Part shown: piece after piece, positions 6,326-9,474 of the stretch
How the letters are laid out: each line of letters opens with the position of its first letter
How positions within the stretch are numbered: position 1 is the stretch's first letter
Assembly: GCA_002392835.1 (NCBI GenBank)
Contig: DGHX01000089.1
Location: 1-9,474 of the forward strand
Reading direction: 5' to 3'
DNA from: Prevotella sp. UBA3837
Lineage (GTDB): Bacteria > Bacteroidota > Bacteroidia > Bacteroidales > Bacteroidaceae
DNA: 9,474 nucleotides
The notes under the pieces: model-generated
What the model was told of the DNA's origin: nothing
What the model saw: only the letters and a program-made list of their open reading frames with translations
Databases searched by the model: none
Program-made: the position numbers and the translations under genes

Positions 6326-6814
6326 TTATGTTTTTTGTTTTTTACTTCGCCGTGTGAACACCGCCTGACAGGTGCTGCAGATGCCGTATACATAAAGCGA
6401 GTAGCCATCCTTACGGAAGCGCTTCAGGTGCAGCTGGTTGATGGCTTCGGTAATCTCCGGTGCCATCACCTCGGTCACCTTGCCGCACACCGTGCATATC
6501 TGGTGGCAATGGCTCTCGCCGGCATAGCAGGCCTCGTACTTCGTGGTGCCCTGGAAGCGGTGCCTGATGACCAAGCGTAACTCCATGAACAGGTTCAGCG
6601 TGTTGTAGAGCGTGGCCCTCGACACGGGAAACCTGTACTCGTCGGCTAACTTCTGTCCCAGCTCGTCGAGCGTGAAGTGCCCTTTAATACTGTAGACAGC
6701 CTTCAACACCGCATAGCGCTCAGGCGTCTTGCGGTGATTGTTCATCTCCAAATAGTTGTTGAGAATGTGTTCCACTGCCTGGTACACATTGCTCGTATTC
6801 TCTGTTGTCTTCAT
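6326..6814 (-). CDS. Fur-family metal/peroxide-responsive repressor
   Basis: The 162-residue protein is a Fur-superfamily regulator, which binds DNA as a dimer when loaded with metal. The winged-helix part runs from about 25 to 90 and includes RKTPERYAVLKAV, with the recognition-helix run SRATLYNTLNLF (65-76). The structural zinc site is complete: Cys107-x-x-Cys110 and Cys146-x-x-Cys149. The usual His-rich metal segment reads SHCHQIC (101-107), so one His of the common HHH run is a Cys. Sequence alone does not separate Fur, PerR and Zur, so I give no symbol. It is the first gene of the operon, 17 bases ahead of purA. An imperfect palindrome overlaps its promoter, which suggests self-control. 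Met24 (MNNHRKTPER) is a possible later start, because the predicted leader before Met1 is very short. Confidence 0.9.
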   Translation of the reverse strand: MKTTENTSNVYQAVEHILNNYLEMNNHRKTPERYAVLKAVYSIKGHFTLDELGQKLADEYRFPVSRATLYNTLNLFMELRLVIRHRFQGTTKYEACYAGESHCHQICTVCGKVTEVMAPEITEAINQLHLKRFRKDGYSLYVYGICSTCQAVFTRRSKKQKT

Positions 6815-6822
6815 AAACCGTT

Positions 6823-6840
6823 ACAAAGGTACACATTTGT
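6823..6840 (-). promoter_or_regulatory. Operon promoter -7 box with overlapping palindrome
   Basis: On the minus strand TACCTTTG (6831-6824) matches the Bacteroidota -7 consensus TAnnTTTG exactly. A TTG that could serve as the -33 element lies 17 bases upstream, a little closer than usual. The box is embedded in the 18-base palindrome ACAAAGGTACACATTTGT (7 of 9 pairs match), a plausible operator for the Fur-family protein encoded just downstream. The box ends only 9 bases before the ATG at 6814, which predicts a transcript with almost no leader. Confidence 0.55.
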
Positions 6841-7014
6841 TGTGATTTCAAGCCCGCAGCGGCAACTTATTTGCCATTGCTTAAACTTTTTTAACTACGA
6901 GTGCTCCCACTGCCACTGTTCAAAAGCCACGCCCGGCAGTCAGCCTTTCGGGCTCAAAGTCATAATTTTTCTAAAAAAAAGGCGCCACATGAACTCAGTA
7001 TTCCGTTTTTTCCG

Positions 7015-7022
7015 TACATTTG
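7015..7022 (+). promoter_or_regulatory. relA promoter -7 box
   Basis: TACATTTG matches TAnnTTTG exactly and is followed by C. It lies 27 bases before the relA ATG, predicting a leader of roughly 20 bases. I find no clear TTTG at the usual -33 distance. An A/T-rich run upstream (6964-6980) could help polymerase binding. The hairpin-prone stretch 6931-6953 (GCCCG/CGGGC) lies upstream of the predicted start and so is not in the leader. Confidence 0.6.
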
Positions 7023-7049
7023 CATAATAGTAAGAAATAACGACGACAG

Positions 7050-9320
7050 ATGAACAACGAAATATCTACGAACGACACCGGGCAGCGCCAGATAGCCGAT
7101 CTGTACCAGACGCTGAAAGAGAAAGCCGAACCCTGGCTGCTGCCCACTGATGAAGAGCGGCTGCACCAGTTGCTGGACAGCGCAGTCAGCCAGCAGGCCA
7201 TCGGGCGAGACCTCTTCGGTCTGAACCCCATTGTCAGCAGCCTGCAGACATCGCTGCTGGCCATCGACGAGATTGGGCTGCGCCGCGATGCCGTCATGGC
7301 CATCATGCTGCAGCCCTGCGTGGCAGCCGGACTGCTCAGCACCGACGAGGCAGCACAGGCCTTCGGCCCTGCCGTGGGACACATCCTGCACGGGCTACAG
7401 CGCATACGCGAGCTCTACAACCCCACCGCCGAGGGAGCACAAGCCAGCCTGGCCGGATCGCAGGGCGAGAACTTCCGCAACTTGCTCCTGTCCTTTGCCG
7501 AGGACATGCGCGTCATACTCATCATGATAGCCGACCGCGTGAACCTGATGCGCCAGATTCGCGACACCGAGAACCGCGAGGCACGCTACAAGGCTGCCGA
7601 AGAGGCCGCCTACCTCTACGCACCGCTGGCCCACAAGCTGGGCCTGTACAAGCTGAAGAGCGAGCTCGAGGACCTGTCGCTGAAGTACATGGAGACGGAG
7701 GCCTACTACCACATCAAGGAGAAGCTGAACGCCACCAAGGCCGCACGCGACGCATACATAGAACGCTTCATAAAGCCTATTAACGAGAAACTTACGGCAG
7801 CAGGGTTAAAGTTCCACATGAAGGGGCGCACAAAGAGCATACACTCCATCTGGCAGAAGATGAAGAAGCAGAAGTGCGCCTTCGAGGGCGTCTACGACCT
7901 CTTCGCCATACGCATCATCATCGACTGCCCGCAGCAAGAGGAGAAGCAGCAGTGCTGGAAGACCTTCGCCATCATCACCGACATGTACACCTCAAACCCC
8001 AAGCGCATGCGCGACTGGCTGTCGGTGCCGAAGAGCAACGGCTACGAGAGCCTGCACATCACCGTGCTCGGCCCTGAGCAGAAATGGGTAGAGGTGCAGA
8101 TACGCACCGAGCGCATGGACGAGGTGGCCGAGCGAGGCGTGGCGGCACACTGGCGCTACAAAGGCGTGAAAGCCGACTCCACCGGCATGGACGAATGGCT
8201 GAAGGGCATAAGACAGATGCTGGAGGAGACCGACAATGGGCTGGAGGCCATGGACCAGTTCCGCATGGACCTGCAGGACGAGGAGGTGTACGTATTCACA
8301 CCACGCGGCGACCTGATGAAGTTTCCGCGCGGAGCCACCGTGCTTGACATGGCCTATCACATACACTCACGCGTGGGCAGTCAGTGCACAGGGGCACGCA
8401 TACGTTCGGCCGAGGGACGCTCGCAGGGCGACAGCGGACGGCTGGTGACCTTCCGCCAGGAGCTGCACAGCGGCGATACCGTGGAGATCATCACCTCAAC
8501 CACACAGCGGCCCAAGCAGGAGTGGCTCTCGATAGTGAAGACGTCGAGGGCAAAATCGAAGATAAGGCTGGCACTGAAGGAGACGCAGCAGAAGGAGGCA
8601 CTGCTGGTGAAGGAGATGCTGGAGCGCAAGTTCCACAACAGGAAGATTGAGCTGGAGGAGTCTGTCATGATGCGCACCATCAAGAAGCTGGGCTACAAGG
8701 AGGCCAGTGACTTCTATCGCCAGCTGGCTGACGGAACACTCGACATGGGCACTGTCATCGACAAATACGTGGAGCTGCAGCAGGGCGAGAAAGCACCGGC
8801 AGCCGACGTGCGCTCGGCCGAGGAGTTCGTGCTCGACACGGCGCAGGCCGCCGGACAGCCGACCAGGGCCGAGAGCGACGTGCTCGTCATAGGCAAGGAC
8901 CTGAAGGGCGTAGACTACCAGCTGGCTCACTGCTGCAACCCCATCTACGGCGACGACGTCTTCGGATTCGTCACCGTCAGCGGAGGCATCAAGATTCACC
9001 GCACCGACTGCCCCAATGCGCCCGAGATGCGTCGACGCTTCGGCTACCGCATCGTCAAGGCCAAGTGGAGCGGAAAGGGAGCGTCGCAGTATCAGATAAC
9101 ACTCAGGGTGATAGGCAACGACGACCTGGGCATCGTCAACAACCTGACGAGCATCATCTCGAAAGACGAGAAGCTGGTGCTGCGCAGCATCAACATCGAC
9201 TCGCACGACGGGCTCTTCCGCGGAAACCTCTCGCTCATGATGAGCGATACCGCACGCTTAGAGACGCTCATCAAGAAGCTGCGCACCGTGAAGGGCATCA
9301 AGCAAGTAGAGCGAATCTGA
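7050..9320 (+). CDS. relA: RelA/SpoT homologue, (p)ppGpp synthetase with degenerate hydrolase domain
   Basis: The 756-residue protein is a long RSH enzyme that makes the alarmone (p)ppGpp from ATP and GDP/GTP when ribosomes hold uncharged tRNA. The domains run in the normal order. The HD-fold region (about 40-190) lacks its site: the usual HP reads Asn59-Pro60, HDxxED is replaced by QPCVAAG (88-94), and only ADR (161-163) survives. The synthetase follows, with KGRTKSIHSIWQKM (258-271), YDLFAIR (282-288), NGYESLHITV (330-339) and EVQIRT with the catalytic Glu348. TGS starts at VYVFTPRGD (413), then a helical part, the zinc-finger region LAHCCNPIYGDD (625-636) with HRTDC (650-654), and a C-terminal ACT domain from 681. 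It should synthesise but not degrade the alarmone. Its promoter faces away from the purA-hisS operon. No terminator is visible before the window ends. Confidence 0.93.
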   Translation: MNNEISTNDTGQRQIADLYQTLKEKAEPWLLPTDEERLHQLLDSAVSQQAIGRDLFGLNPIVSSLQTSLLAIDEIGLRRDAVMAIMLQPCVAAGLLSTDEAAQAFGPAVGHILHGLQRIRELYNPTAEGAQASLAGSQGENFRNLLLSFAEDMRVILIMIADRVNLMRQIRDTENREARYKAAEEAAYLYAPLAHKLGLYKLKSELEDLSLKYMETEAYYHIKEKLNATKAARDAYIERFIKPINEKLTAAGLKFHMKGRTKSIHSIWQKMKKQKCAFEGVYDLFAIRIIIDCPQQEEKQQCWKTFAIITDMYTSNPKRMRDWLSVPKSNGYESLHITVLGPEQKWVEVQIRTERMDEVAERGVAAHWRYKGVKADSTGMDEWLKGIRQMLEETDNGLEAMDQFRMDLQDEEVYVFTPRGDLMKFPRGATVLDMAYHIHSRVGSQCTGARIRSAEGRSQGDSGRLVTFRQELHSGDTVEIITSTTQRPKQEWLSIVKTSRAKSKIRLALKETQQKEALLVKEMLERKFHNRKIELEESVMMRTIKKLGYKEASDFYRQLADGTLDMGTVIDKYVELQQGEKAPAADVRSAEEFVLDTAQAAGQPTRAESDVLVIGKDLKGVDYQLAHCCNPIYGDDVFGFVTVSGGIKIHRTDCPNAPEMRRRFGYRIVKAKWSGKGASQYQITLRVIGNDDLGIVNNLTSIISKDEKLVLRSINIDSHDGLFRGNLSLMMSDTARLETLIKKLRTVKGIKQVERI

Positions 9321-9362
9321 ATGTTAAGAGTTGACTGCTGAGAGTTGAGTCTACATGAAACA

Positions 9363-9406
9363 GTCCCGAAGGGACGACAGAATACAGGGAGGGGTGAAAC
9401 CCTTTC
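9363..9406 (+). repeat. Double-hairpin intergenic repeat, copy 1
   Basis: The 44-base element has two hairpins, each capped by the triloop GAA. GTCCC (9363-9367) pairs with GGGAC (9371-9375), and GGGT (9392-9395) pairs with ACCC (9399-9402), extended by weaker pairs out to 9388 and 9406. The linker is GACAGAATACAGG. Copy 2 begins 68 bases later and matches at 40 of 44 positions. There is no T tract fit for a terminator. It resembles short palindromic repeats found between genes in this phylum, as far as I can recall. Confidence 0.85.
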
Positions 9407-9430
9407 TAAAAAAGCAATCAGCCTCACAAA

Positions 9431-9474
9431 GCCCCGAAGGGGCGACGGAATACAGGGAGGGGTGAAACCCCTTC
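9431..9474 (+). repeat. Double-hairpin intergenic repeat, copy 2
   Basis: This repeats the layout of copy 1 with stronger stems: GCCCC (9431-9435) with GGGGC (9439-9443), and GGGGT (9459-9463) with ACCCC (9467-9471), both with GAA triloops. Relative to copy 1, one T-A pair has become C-G through two changes and one G-T wobble has become G-C. It runs to the last base of the window, so more copies may follow. The 24-base spacer before it (9407-9430) is AT-rich and unrelated. Confidence 0.85.

Larger units (their letters stand above)
980..6831 (-). other. Predicted six-gene operon fur-family/purA/hisS/CE12/B3-B4/dehydrogenase
   Basis: Six genes on one strand are separated by 17, 15, 4, 6 and 12 bases in transcription order, with no internal promoter box or terminator that I can see. 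The only good promoter lies before the Fur-family gene. The contents mix AMP synthesis, tRNA charging and a pectin esterase under one regulator. Cotranscription is inferred from the spacing. Confidence 0.75.

Noticed and set aside
4347..6368. A second very long + strand open frame
   Set aside because: It is antisense to hisS and purA, both with intact motifs, and its translation has a low-complexity, His/Leu/Val-rich look typical of shadow frames.
9327..9351. AGAGTTGA repeated with a 14-base period just after relA
   Set aside because: These are two short copies of a simple-sequence type word. They are too little to call an element, and no T tract marks a terminator.

Overview
The window looks like a chromosomal segment from a GC-rich member of the Bacteroidota, probably Bacteroidales and perhaps close to Prevotellaceae. 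Three observations support this. Both promoters I can see use the Bacteroidota -7 element TAnnTTTG. None of the start codons has a convincing Shine-Dalgarno sequence. One operon gene is a CE12-type pectin esterase of a kind common in this phylum. The genus cannot be fixed from the sequence alone.

Layout. Bases 1-177 are the 3' end of metG (+ strand), closed by a strong intrinsic terminator (201-238). Bases 239-979 are a long AT-rich stretch without genes, lying between two convergent transcription units. It is full of short repeats: three tandem 22-bp near-palindromic units, seven copies of ATGAATAG in both orientations (some paired as inverted repeats), and a 12-bp direct repeat near its outer ends.

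From 6814 down to 980 there is a tightly packed six-gene minus-strand operon. Its order is a Fur-family regulator, purA (AMP synthesis), hisS (histidyl-tRNA synthetase), a secreted CE12-type rhamnogalacturonan acetylesterase with a stub resembling the start of a CE8 pectinesterase, a stand-alone B3/B4 tRNA-synthetase-type domain protein, and a D-2-hydroxyacid dehydrogenase. All gaps are 17 nt or less, so one promoter (box 6824-6831) probably drives all six.

Divergent from it, at 7050-9320 (+), lies a long RelA/SpoT homologue. Its synthetase, TGS and ACT parts look intact, but its HD hydrolase site is degenerate, so it is probably a synthetase-only (p)ppGpp enzyme. The neighbourhood therefore groups purine nucleotide synthesis, tRNA charging and stringent-response signalling, with one metal- or peroxide-type regulator at the head of the operon.

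Downstream of relA are two 44-bp copies of a double-hairpin repeat. Differences between the copies preserve base pairing. I found no complete new defence, mobile or biosynthetic system. The most unusual material is the repeat-rich convergent gap, the structured 3' repeat pair, and the CE12 protein with its truncated C-terminal domain.
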